This document shows positions 28,485 through 36,632 of a stretch of 64,000 nucleotides of DNA, one piece after another. The translations under genes and the position numbers were made by a program. The stretch lies in assembly GCA_030614785.1 (NCBI GenBank), contig JAUWTJ010000009.1, positions 1 to 64,000 on the forward strand. The letters run 5' to 3'. The stretch comes from Alphaproteobacteria bacterium. GTDB lineage: Bacteria > Pseudomonadota > Alphaproteobacteria > M2410. How positions within the stretch are numbered: position 1 is the stretch's first letter; each line of letters begins with the position of its first letter. The notes under the pieces were generated by a model, which was given only the letters and a program-made list of their open reading frames with translations, did no database searches and had not been told where the DNA came from.

Positions 28485-29468
28485 ATGACCCAGATTCTGT
28501 TGCATGACAATGCCTACACTCGCATCAAAGACCAGCTCCACGCCATTTCCGATGACATCGTACCTGTGACCTTCAAGGACGACGGCACGTTCTGGCAGGA
28601 GGGCAAGGCCATTGAAATGGAAGCCCTCAAGGCCGATGCCGCATGGATGAGCAACGATTTTTTTCGCAGCGACGCCTCGCGAACCTTCGCCATCGCCGTG
28701 CTTAAATCGGAGACGATTTCCTGGATGCAGACGGCTTCGGCCGGACTGGACAATGACTTCTTCAAGAACGTCATGGAAAAGGGCGTGCGGATTTCCAACA
28801 GCGATGCGCAGGCCCGCGCCATCGCCGAGTTTGTCATGGCGCAAGTTATAGACCATTATCAGCCGACAGAGGAACGCCGCGAGGCGCAGAGATCCCGGAA
28901 ATGGAAACGCTTCGGGTTTCGAGAGATTTACAAAACCCGGTGGACTATCATCGGCTTTGGTAATATCGGCAGCGAGATTGGCAAGCGAGCACGCGGGTTC
29001 GATGCCCATGTGACCGGCATCCGAAGAACGCCGGGAGACCACCCCTATGCTGACGCCATGACCACACTGGACGCGCTGCCGACGTTGTTGCCTGAAAGCG
29101 ATGTCGTGGTTCTCGCCTGCCCGCTAACCGCCGCAACTACAAGTCTAGTGGATGCTGGCTTTCTTGCCGCCATGAAAGATGGATCAACACTCGTCAATAT
29201 TGGCCGGGGAGGTCTTGTTGATGAAGCGGCGCTGCTGGCAAGCCTTGATCAGGGCAAGCCTGACCATGCAATTCTCGATGTTTTTGCAATCGAACCGCTA
29301 CCGGAACAAAGCCCGTTCTGGGTCCATGACAGGGTCGCCGTCTCAGCCCACACCTCGGCCTTTGGCAGCGGCACTCGGGATAGAGGCGATGAGCTTTTCC
29401 TTGAAAATGTGGAGAAGTTTCTGGGCGGAGACCCGCTGCGCAATGAAGTCGATCCGTCACGGGTATAG
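28485..29468 (+). CDS. D-2-hydroxyacid dehydrogenase (NAD-dependent)
   Basis: The 327-residue protein has the Rossmann motif GFGNIGSEIGKRA near residues 161-173, the catalytic Arg in NIGRGGLVDE, Glu in DVFAIEPLPE and His in SAHTSAFG. It would interconvert 2-hydroxyacids and 2-oxoacids such as glyoxylate or hydroxypyruvate. The ATG at 28485 opens the family-like sequence MTQILLHDN; the upstream in-frame extension has no family resemblance. It is transcribed divergently from the serine hydrolase run across 201 bases. Confidence 0.85.
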   Translation: MTQILLHDNAYTRIKDQLHAISDDIVPVTFKDDGTFWQEGKAIEMEALKADAAWMSNDFFRSDASRTFAIAVLKSETISWMQTASAGLDNDFFKNVMEKGVRISNSDAQARAIAEFVMAQVIDHYQPTEERREAQRSRKWKRFGFREIYKTRWTIIGFGNIGSEIGKRARGFDAHVTGIRRTPGDHPYADAMTTLDALPTLLPESDVVVLACPLTAATTSLVDAGFLAAMKDGSTLVNIGRGGLVDEAALLASLDQGKPDHAILDVFAIEPLPEQSPFWVHDRVAVSAHTSAFGSGTRDRGDELFLENVEKFLGGDPLRNEVDPSRV

Positions 29469-29511
29469 ATCTGTTGCATTTGTTGTAATTGGTTTACTTT
29501 GAGCACATGAA

Positions 29512-29540
29512 ATCTCAACGCATTTAATTCTTTTTGAGAT
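29512..29540. other. Inverted repeat in the A/T-rich 29469-29726 spacer
   Basis: ATCTCAA at 29512-29518 pairs with TTGAGAT at 29534-29540 across a 15-base A/T-rich loop. It could be a weak terminator for the dehydrogenase gene or an operator for the PAS gene; no T-run follows. The rest of the 258-base spacer shows nothing I can name. Confidence 0.3.
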
Positions 29541-29726
29541 CTATTCACGAGTGGACAGGCAGATTTTCGACACCGCCTAAATTGGAACGCGCGATCTGCA
29601 CCGAAGAGGTACATGCAGCCTGGTTAACGCCTCCGATGACAGTTGACGGCGGTATCTGGCATCGACTAGTTTGCCCCTTCCCTGGGGGTCGCTGGCTGTC
29701 TTGTGCAGACCACTTCAGGTCCTTGA

Positions 29727-30326
29727 ATGAGACAGTTTGACGGAACCACCATGATGCATTCGGTCGATGAAGAACCATTCGCCTCACTGTGGCAGTATTG
29801 GAACGAGGTTCGCGGTGACCGCCTGTTGCCGGGCAGTCGCGAATTTGACTTCACGCAGCTCGCTGCGATCCTGCCAGAGATGAGCGTGCTCGATATTATT
29901 GCTCCTGACGAAATGCGCTATCGCATGGCCGGGTCCGGTCTTGTCGCGCGGTTTGGCGGTGAGCTGACCGGCGCCAACCTGCTTGACCTTTTTTCAGAAA
30001 ACAGCCGCCCGGCCCTGTCGCGATTTTTGACAAAAATCGTCACCCAACCTTGTACAGGGATCCTGCATACTTCCGTCGGCTATCAATCCGGGCGGCAGGG
30101 TGCGGTACAACTCCTTGCGGTCCCCATCAAGACTTCTGATGATCTTCCAGGGCGCATTGCGCTTGTTCAACGCATCGACCAATCCCGAGGAGAGCACATT
30201 GATGAAAAATTGTCGGTCATCGGGGCTGACTTTTTCTCTGTGAGCTTCATTGATGTCGAGGCTGGAAAGCCGGATGATCTTGCGACCCGCGCGAACCAGG
30301 CCGAAACGGCGTTAACTTCTCGTTAG
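29727..30326 (+). CDS. PAS_5 domain protein
   Basis: The 199-residue soluble protein fits the PAS_5 family typical of alphaproteobacteria: SLWQYWNEVRGDRLLPGSREFD, LAAILPEMSVLDI and YRMAGSGLVARFGGELTG. A PAS core spans about residues 45-150. No output domain is attached, so it may act as a stand-alone sensory or scaffold protein. Alternative starts at 29751 and 29754 (MMHSVDEEP) are possible. Confidence 0.72.
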   Translation: MRQFDGTTMMHSVDEEPFASLWQYWNEVRGDRLLPGSREFDFTQLAAILPEMSVLDIIAPDEMRYRMAGSGLVARFGGELTGANLLDLFSENSRPALSRFLTKIVTQPCTGILHTSVGYQSGRQGAVQLLAVPIKTSDDLPGRIALVQRIDQSRGEHIDEKLSVIGADFFSVSFIDVEAGKPDDLATRANQAETALTSR

Positions 30327-30390
30327 CAGCGATTCACGCAATTTTATCCTTGCTCCTCTACCATCAGCGCCATCGGAGGGGACTATTACT

Positions 30391-31014
30391 ATGCGCATAT
30401 GGCGGCGGACGGCGTCGGCGGGCCGAAAAGCAGATTTCGACAGCGAAGTCCGAAGGATCATGACGGCACCGGGCCCGGAAGGCCGCGTGTGTGACGACTG
30501 TGCGATCAAATGCGACACCTGCGGGTCAATCAGCTGTCAGTGTATGTGTCACAGTCAATGCCCGGAGGTGCCCGCCCGATTGTCATCGGACCCGGAGCAC
30601 TTCCCCATCGAAGCCGGGATTGCCCCACTGGTCTTCGAAATGAAGCGGGATGGAGAGTGTACGCCCTGCTGGTCGTGTGAGGGCCACACTCAACTCGACG
30701 GAAGTTTGTGGAAAATCCCGCGGGTGTGGTTCTACTGCCCCTCCATGGTGCATCTCAGGCTCATCGGGAGAAGTGTTCACGCCCTTTCCACCGCAGGCAA
30801 GATCCGCGCTCCGTGGCAGGTGGTGGTCACGCATTCGGACCCCGGCAACATCGATACAACTTTTTCACTTGAACCCGCCCTTTTACCGGCCACAAGCGTA
30901 AGTCTGAACGATCTTCAGGCAGATGTCCTGGTCATCGCGGCAGCCTGGCCAGATTTTCTGAAACACGGCGCGCAAAGCCTGTCGCGAACCGTCATCGATG
31001 GTCCCGAGCACTAG
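30391..31014 (+). CDS. Cysteine-rich putative zinc-binding protein
   Basis: The 207-residue protein has two cysteine clusters: Cys34, 37, 41, 44, 49, 51, 53 and 57 within 24 residues, and Cys90, 93 and 96 plus His99 (CTPCWSCEGH), with a further Cys116. The pattern suggests binding of two or more zinc ions or an iron-sulfur cluster. The start region is basic (MRIWRRTASAGRK). I recognise no family. A GGAGGGG lies about 10 bases before the ATG. Its stop codon overlaps the first stem of the hairpin array. Confidence 0.65.
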   Translation: MRIWRRTASAGRKADFDSEVRRIMTAPGPEGRVCDDCAIKCDTCGSISCQCMCHSQCPEVPARLSSDPEHFPIEAGIAPLVFEMKRDGECTPCWSCEGHTQLDGSLWKIPRVWFYCPSMVHLRLIGRSVHALSTAGKIRAPWQVVVTHSDPGNIDTTFSLEPALLPATSVSLNDLQADVLVIAAAWPDFLKHGAQSLSRTVIDGPEH

Positions 31015-31156
31015 ACCATTTTCGAGATCGAAATGGTCTTGCAAGGCCGCGACTGCGGCCCGGCGCTTATGCGCCGCCCCGCAGAGCCGTGCGCTTTCAG
31101 CGCACGGGCGTGAGCGAAAACAGAGAGAAACTCGATTCGACAAATGTCGAATCGAG
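31013..31156. repeat. Array of five consecutive hairpin-forming palindromes
   Basis: Five inverted repeats follow one another in 144 bases. The first (31013-31039) has 12-bp arms with one bulged T. The second is GGCCGC/GCGGCC (31045-31060, loop GACT). The third is CGGCGC/GCGCCG (31061-31076, loop TTAT). The fourth is CCGTGCGCT/AGCGCACGG (31087-31107, loop TTC). The fifth has perfect 12-bp arms CTCGATTCGACA/TGTCGAATCGAG (31131-31156, loop AA). The array fills the gap between two convergent genes. It could be a compound terminator, a structured RNA, or a composite palindromic repeat of REP/BIME kind. No T-run follows any stem. Confidence 0.8.
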
Positions 31157-31169
31157 AGTAGCGCGCCTG

Positions 31170-32060
31170 CTAACCTTCCGGCTGCAGTTTTCGGATGAGG
31201 CATTCCTGGCTCACTGACGCAACAAGTTTTCCACTCTGACTGAAAACCATACCGCGCACGAAGCCTCGACCGTGCGACGCCCAGGGGCTTTCGCGGGTAA
31301 ACAGATGCCACTGCCGCATATCAACCGGCTCATGGAACCAGACAGAATGATCGAGAGAGACACCGTGCACATCGGGGGCAATGAGGCTTGTTCCGTGGGG
31401 CACCAGGGCCGTGTCCATGAAAGACATGTCAGATGCAAAGGTCAGGAAGGCCTCGTGGATGAAAGGATCATCCGGCAGGTCAACAAAATCGGCGGCGCGA
31501 AACCACAGGTCGACTTCCGGGTCGCCAGGTTTGGGATCGTGCATCTGGCGCTCGGTTATAAACCGCATCTCGATCGGGCGCGGCTCGGACATGCGTTTTT
31601 GCAGTTCCTCCGGCAGGTGTTCAATACTTTTGGCAAAAGCGTCCGGTGTGATTTCAACGTCATGGGGCGAAGGCACATCAGGCATGTCGATCTGATGTTC
31701 GAACCCTTCCTCACGATCCTGGAAGGATGCTGTCATCATGAGGATACCCTTGCCGTTTTGTGTTCCCCTGACATGACGCGTTGAAAAGCTGCGGCCATCG
31801 CGGATATTCTCAACCTCATAGCGGATTGGAATGTCCGGGTTGCCAGGGCGAAGAAAATGGCTATGGAAGGAATGGGTCGGGCGGGCGCTCAGATTTTCAA
31901 CGGTCCGCTGGGCCGCAACAATCCCCTGGGCGATGACCTGCCCGCCGAAAATGCGGCCCCATCCACTCTCGGGCGAAAGGCCTTCAAAAGTGTTCTCGTC
32001 AATCGTTTCAAGATCGAGAGTTCCCAATATGTCTGAATGTCCAGGTCTTGCTTTACCCAT
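31170..32060 (-). CDS. tesB: Acyl-CoA thioesterase II
   Basis: The 296-residue double-hotdog thioesterase hydrolyses acyl-CoA to free acid and CoA. It shows the N-terminal hotdog with SPESGWGRIFGGQVIAQ, HSFHSHFLRPG, and the C-terminal hotdog with FASDMSFMDTAL containing the catalytic Asp region. The SLDHSVWFHEP and MVFSQSGKLVASVSQE blocks are typical of TesB. Its promoter side faces a CaiB/BaiF gene 48 bases upstream on the same strand. Its end abuts the hairpin array. Confidence 0.92.
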   Translation of the reverse strand: MGKARPGHSDILGTLDLETIDENTFEGLSPESGWGRIFGGQVIAQGIVAAQRTVENLSARPTHSFHSHFLRPGNPDIPIRYEVENIRDGRSFSTRHVRGTQNGKGILMMTASFQDREEGFEHQIDMPDVPSPHDVEITPDAFAKSIEHLPEELQKRMSEPRPIEMRFITERQMHDPKPGDPEVDLWFRAADFVDLPDDPFIHEAFLTFASDMSFMDTALVPHGTSLIAPDVHGVSLDHSVWFHEPVDMRQWHLFTRESPWASHGRGFVRGMVFSQSGKLVASVSQECLIRKLQPEG

Positions 32061-32108
32061 GAGTGCGCGTTGCCTTACTATTTTGTTTTTATTGTCGCAG
32101 CCGAAAAG

Positions 32109-33305
32109 CTAGCCCAGCACGCCGTCTCTTTTCAAGGCTGCCGTATCTTCTGCGGACAGTCCAAGCTCGGCAAGCACCTCTTCATTATGCTGTCCGAGTC
32201 CTGGCGCGAAGGACGTAATCCCGGCCGGTGTTTCGGAGAACTGTGCCGCAGGCCTTGGCTGCCTCACCTGACGGCCGTCTGGACTGTCGAGCGTCTCGAC
32301 AATCCTGTTCTCGATAATTTGCGGGTGATCGAGGAGATTGGCTCTTGAGAGAATTGGAGCGCACGGCACGCCGTGATGATCCAGCACTTCGAGCCACTCC
32401 TCTGTTGGCCGTGTACGGAGCACTTCCTGCGTCGCGTCAAGACGGTCTACGACATTGACGACACGCTTGTATGCCGTATCAAAGCGCTCGTCTGTCAGCC
32501 ACTCCGGCTTGTCAAAGGCCTCACACATGCCGCGCCATTCCGCATCGGAGACGGCGCCGGCTGTCATGTAGCCGTCCGCTGTTTCAAAAACCAGGTCCTG
32601 CGCCAGTTGTGAGCGCGAGCCCTTGTCTTCGCCCCCCGGATTGGTCAGTTGCACCAGGCCTTCCGGCCAGAGGAAGGCGATCATCGCATCAAGCATCGAG
32701 AGCCTGATGTGCTGCCCCTCGCCGGTTCGCTGGCGGGAAAACAGGGCAGCCGTTATCGCCTGGGCGGCCGTCATGGCGGTCAGTTTGTCGGGCACAATCG
32801 TGCGCACCATGCGGGGGCGACCGGTGTCTCGGTCGGCCTGAATGGAAGCCAGTCCCGAAAGCGCCTGAATGACGGGATCATAGACCCGCTTATGGGCGTA
32901 AGGCCCGGTAGCACCAAAGCCGGAAATCGATACATAGACGAGATCAGGTCTTGCTTCGCGCATCACGTCCTCGCCAACACCCATGCGCTCGACAGCGCCA
33001 GGTCTGAAATTCTGCACGAAAACATCGGCGGTCTTCACCAGGTCCTTCAGCAGCTCGATCCCGCGCGGCGTCTTGAGATCAAGGACCAGCGAGCGCTTGC
33101 CCCGATTGGAGGAAAGGAATGTCGGTGAAATGCCCTTCTGGCCTGTATCGGTATTTCTGGCCCCCATGACACGCACAAGATCACCCGATGGTGGCTCGAC
33201 CTTGATGACATCGGCGCCCTGGTCGGCCAGCAGCATGGTGGCGACCGGGCCGGATATCATGGACGTCAGATCAACAATTCTTATGCCTTCAAGCGGTCCT
33301 GTCAT
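32109..33305 (-). CDS. CaiB/BaiF family III CoA-transferase
   Basis: The 398-residue protein transfers CoA between carboxylic acids. The likely catalytic Asp173 lies in VPDKLTAMTA, and LEGIRIVDLTSMISGP and KVEPPSGD mark the N-terminal Rossmann-like part. Its start overlaps the end of the S9 peptidase gene by 4 bases (ATGA), indicating an operon that probably runs on into tesB. The substrate is unknown; the neighbouring thioesterase suggests acyl-CoA recycling. Confidence 0.9.
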   Translation of the reverse strand: MTGPLEGIRIVDLTSMISGPVATMLLADQGADVIKVEPPSGDLVRVMGARNTDTGQKGISPTFLSSNRGKRSLVLDLKTPRGIELLKDLVKTADVFVQNFRPGAVERMGVGEDVMREARPDLVYVSISGFGATGPYAHKRVYDPVIQALSGLASIQADRDTGRPRMVRTIVPDKLTAMTAAQAITAALFSRQRTGEGQHIRLSMLDAMIAFLWPEGLVQLTNPGGEDKGSRSQLAQDLVFETADGYMTAGAVSDAEWRGMCEAFDKPEWLTDERFDTAYKRVVNVVDRLDATQEVLRTRPTEEWLEVLDHHGVPCAPILSRANLLDHPQIIENRIVETLDSPDGRQVRQPRPAAQFSETPAGITSFAPGLGQHNEEVLAELGLSAEDTAALKRDGVLG

Positions 33306-35302
33306 TTACCATCCTTTTCGGGGCTGTCTTCTCCCAGCAAAATCGTTTCGAAAAAGAGTGCCACAGCGGCATCACTGAAGTCACTGTTTGATTTTCTCCT
33401 GAAGCCGTGCCCTTCATCGTTGGCGATGATCAGCCACGGCATGCCTCCCTGACTGCGCACGCCGTCATACTTCTGCAAGGCTTCTGTTACGGGAACGCGG
33501 GTTTCATTGCGGAAATGGATTATAAGAAGAGGATTCGTAAATTTCTCGACATGATTCACGGGCGCGGTCGCCTGCAGCCAGGCCCGCATTGCCGGATCGC
33601 GTTCGTCGCCATATTCTTGTCTGCGCAAGTCACGCCGCCATGTCGCGGTATTATCAAGAAAGGTCGCAATGTTGGAAATTCCTGACATCTCGGCAGCACC
33701 CGCGAGGCGGTCATTGTAATGCATCATCGTTGCAAGCGACAGATATCCGCCATAGGAGGTGCCGTAAGTGCCAATGTGGTTGGCGTCGAGGTATTTTTGA
33801 GTGGCAATCCAGTCGAGGAGTGCCCCGACGTCACGTATGCTGTCCGCCCGTCCGCGACCATTATCAAGTTGTTCAAAGGTCTTGCCATACCCCGAAGAGC
33901 CGCGAACGTTCGGGGCAACAACTGCAATTCCCAGGTCGTTAACCCAATACTGGAACATCGAATTAAAGCGCGGCCTGAACTGAAAAGCTGGTCCGCCGTG
34001 AAAGTAGATCACAACGGGATGAGGTCCGCGGCCCGAAGGCCGGTAAAGGAACCCTGAAATCCTGCGCTGCCCCTTGTCGGTTTCATCAAAACCTGGATAG
34101 GTAAAAGACTGCGGCTCAACGAATTTACGACTGTTCAGTCCTGTGAGCCTGGTAGACGTCCAGCGCCTCAGACTTCTGCGACCGGCACCAAACACGAAGA
34201 CATTTTCCGGTGACAGCGATGCACTGTAGGAAATTGCAATTCTTTTGCTGTCGGGGCTGAAGGCAATCCTGGTGACCACTCCGCCTCTCAGCCCTGGAAC
34301 AGGCAAAGAAAGGCCGCTTTCCGTCCTGATCAACCGCAACTGGCTCGCTCCGTTTTCGTTATAGGACAAGACAACGAGGCGACCGTTCGGCGAAATATCG
34401 AACGTGTCAATTTCTCGTTCCAGATCGGCTGTAAAATTCCTTTTCTCGCCTGCCGCCAAATCATAGCCATACAAATTGTTGAATTCACTGTCGTCATCTC
34501 TCAGGAAATAGAGGGTTGTTCCGTCAGTTGAAAATTTTGCCTTCGAGCGCCCACGCGGTTTCGGGTCAAAATCAACCTGCGTGATGACGCCGCTGGCAAG
34601 ATCAAGGAGATACAAGTCTGCGTCGCTGCGGTGTCTCTGGTTTCTCAAGACGAGGTATTTGCCATCGGGCGAGAAATCTGTCGGGACCCAGTAGCCCGAG
34701 CCGTGGTAAATGACGCGCTGCTGCGCCGGATCTGAAAGAGCGGCAAGAACGATGCTGAAATCTGCCGAACCTGCATCCGCATGGCTCCATACCAGCATTG
34801 AACCGTCCGGCGAGAACACCGGGCTGATGTTCCGTCCACCCCCGGTGGTCACATTAACAATCTCACTCGTCCGGGACTTAACGAGGAAGAGGTCAAATTC
34901 CTCGGTACCCTGGAGATCCCGGGAAAACAAAATGTCGGCGGAGCCTGGCCGAAATATCCCGTTCTCAATCGGGTCAGGGGAATAGGTGATCTGAAGAGGA
35001 CGCCCTCGCGGCCGGGTGATGAATTGAAGTTGTGCAATTTCCTCCACCGTCGAACTGACCAGCATAGCCTCGCTCGTCGGCGCCCAGTCGAGAAACACGG
35101 TAGAACCAATTTTGCGATACTTCTTGAGCCCCGCCGCGATATGCTCCGGAATTTCCGGAACATTAGCAATCTCAAGGCTGGCCGGAGGCGGAAGCGCGGG
35201 CGGGAGTTCGGGCTCCTGCGATCGTGCCGGAACCGAGAGCATGACAGCAAACAGTACTGAAACCGGGGTTCTGCGGGCCAATTTCTCGATTATTCCGGAC
35301 AT
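33302..35302 (-). CDS. S9 family prolyl oligopeptidase-like peptidase, exported
   Basis: The 666-residue protein has a signal peptide (about 1-28). An N-terminal beta-propeller (about 50-390) with WD40-like FSPDGKYLVL and FSPDSKRIAISY repeats is followed by a C-terminal alpha/beta hydrolase. The catalytic Ser lies in GTSYGGY near residue 520 and His in NDEGHGF near 637. It probably cleaves peptides in the periplasm. GGAGGGGAT precedes the ATG at 35302, which is therefore preferred over 35329. Confidence 0.88.
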   Translation of the reverse strand: MSGIIEKLARRTPVSVLFAVMLSVPARSQEPELPPALPPPASLEIANVPEIPEHIAAGLKKYRKIGSTVFLDWAPTSEAMLVSSTVEEIAQLQFITRPRGRPLQITYSPDPIENGIFRPGSADILFSRDLQGTEEFDLFLVKSRTSEIVNVTTGGGRNISPVFSPDGSMLVWSHADAGSADFSIVLAALSDPAQQRVIYHGSGYWVPTDFSPDGKYLVLRNQRHRSDADLYLLDLASGVITQVDFDPKPRGRSKAKFSTDGTTLYFLRDDDSEFNNLYGYDLAAGEKRNFTADLEREIDTFDISPNGRLVVLSYNENGASQLRLIRTESGLSLPVPGLRGGVVTRIAFSPDSKRIAISYSASLSPENVFVFGAGRRSLRRWTSTRLTGLNSRKFVEPQSFTYPGFDETDKGQRRISGFLYRPSGRGPHPVVIYFHGGPAFQFRPRFNSMFQYWVNDLGIAVVAPNVRGSSGYGKTFEQLDNGRGRADSIRDVGALLDWIATQKYLDANHIGTYGTSYGGYLSLATMMHYNDRLAGAAEMSGISNIATFLDNTATWRRDLRRQEYGDERDPAMRAWLQATAPVNHVEKFTNPLLIIHFRNETRVPVTEALQKYDGVRSQGGMPWLIIANDEGHGFRRKSNSDFSDAAVALFFETILLGEDSPEKDGK

Positions 35303-35470
35303 ATCCCCTCCAGTCAAACCGCACCCCATACCTCCCCGCGGGGGCGCGACAGTTCATCACGTTGCTTTTGCCTTTGAGTTTGATGTCTTCTAAACTGAAT
35401 GCAAGTGAGAACGACCCTCAAGAGATAAATTTCTGAGGGCGCTTTTGATCATCTAACAGTTGAGGTACGC
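35303..35470. promoter_or_regulatory. Divergent spacer upstream of the nir operon with two dyads
   Basis: This 168-base spacer separates the S9 peptidase from nirE. It holds AGTTT-N10-AAACT at 35377-35396 and CCCTCA/TGAGGG at 35415-35439. A lone TTGAT at 35445-35449 resembles half of an FNR/DNR box, but the second half is poor. Oxygen- or NO-responsive control of nir would be expected from known denitrifiers; the sequence supports it only weakly. Confidence 0.35.
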
Positions 35471-36286
35471 GTGTCGAGAGCACAAACTGATAATACTTAC
35501 GGCACCGTCATTCTGGTCGGCGCAGGTCCCGGAGACCCGGATCTCCTGACCCTGAAGGCAGCACGGCTGCTCGGGCAGGCGGATGCGGTCGTTTATGATC
35601 GGCTGATCTCTGCAGATGTGCTCAGCCTCATCAATAGTAACGCGGAGAAAGTCTACGCGGGCAAGGGACGCAACAGGCATTCGATGCCACAGGACGAGAT
35701 CAATGAAACACTTCTCTCGCTGGCAAAAACCCACGAGTTGGTCGTGCGGCTCAAGGGCGGCGACCCGTTTACCTTCGGGCGCGGAGGCGAAGAGGCTGAA
35801 TTTTTGATCGCGCGCGGCGTGAGTGTGGAAGTCGTCCCGGGCATTACCTCGGCGGCTGGCGCCGGCGCAAGCCTTGGCCTTCCCCTTACGCACAGGGGCC
35901 TTGCAACGGGCGTGCGCTACGTTACCGGCACCTGCCGCAAGGGTGAGGAGCTTGTCCTTGACTGGGCCAGTCTCGCAGACCCCGACACGACGCTGATTGT
36001 CTATATGGGCCTTGCCAATTTCGGAACAATTGCTGAAAACCTTATCAAGGCAGGGCTTGATCCGAAGACGCCCGCTGCGGCCATTGAGAATGCCACAACC
36101 AAAAGCGAACGACTTTGTGTTGCGACGCTCGCCACGCTGAAAGCTGAAGTAACGCGCCATGAATTCCATCCGCCGACCCTCATCATTGTCGGGCGCGTGG
36201 TGGATGTGGTTGATCAGTTGAAGTTTGCCACTGGCAAATATGTAGCGGAGTTTGAGGAGCTTCTTGATGATGCGGCCCTTCCTTAG
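35471..36286 (+). CDS. nirE: Uroporphyrinogen-III C-methyltransferase (NirE type)
   Basis: The 271-residue SAM-dependent enzyme methylates uroporphyrinogen III at C2 and C7 to give precorrin-2. It has VGAGPGDPDLLTLKA, YAGKGRNRHSMPQDEIN, RLKGGDPFTFGRGGEEA and PGITSAAGAG. Its position at the head of the heme d1 genes favours NirE over CobA, although the product also feeds siroheme and cobalamin synthesis, and cobS/cobT lie about 20 kb away. The start is a GTG with TTGAGG upstream. It overlaps nirC by 20 bases. Confidence 0.9.
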   Translation: MSRAQTDNTYGTVILVGAGPGDPDLLTLKAARLLGQADAVVYDRLISADVLSLINSNAEKVYAGKGRNRHSMPQDEINETLLSLAKTHELVVRLKGGDPFTFGRGGEEAEFLIARGVSVEVVPGITSAAGAGASLGLPLTHRGLATGVRYVTGTCRKGEELVLDWASLADPDTTLIVYMGLANFGTIAENLIKAGLDPKTPAAAIENATTKSERLCVATLATLKAEVTRHEFHPPTLIIVGRVVDVVDQLKFATGKYVAEFEELLDDAALP

Positions 36287-36632
36287 GAAGCTGAACACAC
36301 ATGGCGGGCTTCTGGCAGGCGTCTGCCTTATTGTTGTCTTGTTCACCTTCGGCGTCGGGATACTCCCGGGGGCCTCAGACCTGACCAGCGAAAGGAAGGT
36401 CGAGCTGCAGCATTTTCTTGATCATGATTGTGGCTCCTGCCACGGCATGACTCGCAAGGGCGGTCTGGGATCGCCGCTTGATGCTGAAACGCTTGCAGAT
36501 AAAGACACCGAGACTCTGGTCGCTATTATTCTCGACGGCATTCCTGGCACACCCATGCCGCCATGGCGTCCGCTTTTAACTGAAGAAGAGGCGTTGTGGA
36601 TTGTGCACAGTCTCAAAAATGGAAAGAACTGA
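36267..36632 (+). CDS. nirC: NirC-like cytochrome c (c55X type)
   Basis: The 121-residue protein has an N-terminal membrane or signal segment (about 14-33) and one heme c motif CGSCH near residues 56-60, with Met in PGTPMPPW as the likely sixth ligand. NirC homologues donate electrons in heme d1 formation or to cytochrome cd1. The ATG at 36267 is set by GAGGAG at 36254-36259. Its stop overlaps the nirF start by one base (TGATG). Confidence 0.82.
   Translation: MMRPFLRKLNTHGGLLAGVCLIVVLFTFGVGILPGASDLTSERKVELQHFLDHDCGSCHGMTRKGGLGSPLDAETLADKDTETLVAIILDGIPGTPMPPWRPLLTEEEALWIVHSLKNGKN

Noticed and set aside
31013-31156. CRISPR array from the run of repeats
   Set aside because: The palindromes differ in sequence and there are no equal spacers or cas genes.
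35440-35455. FNR/DNR box upstream of nirE
   Set aside because: Only one half-site (TTGAT) is present; the second half does not fit the consensus.
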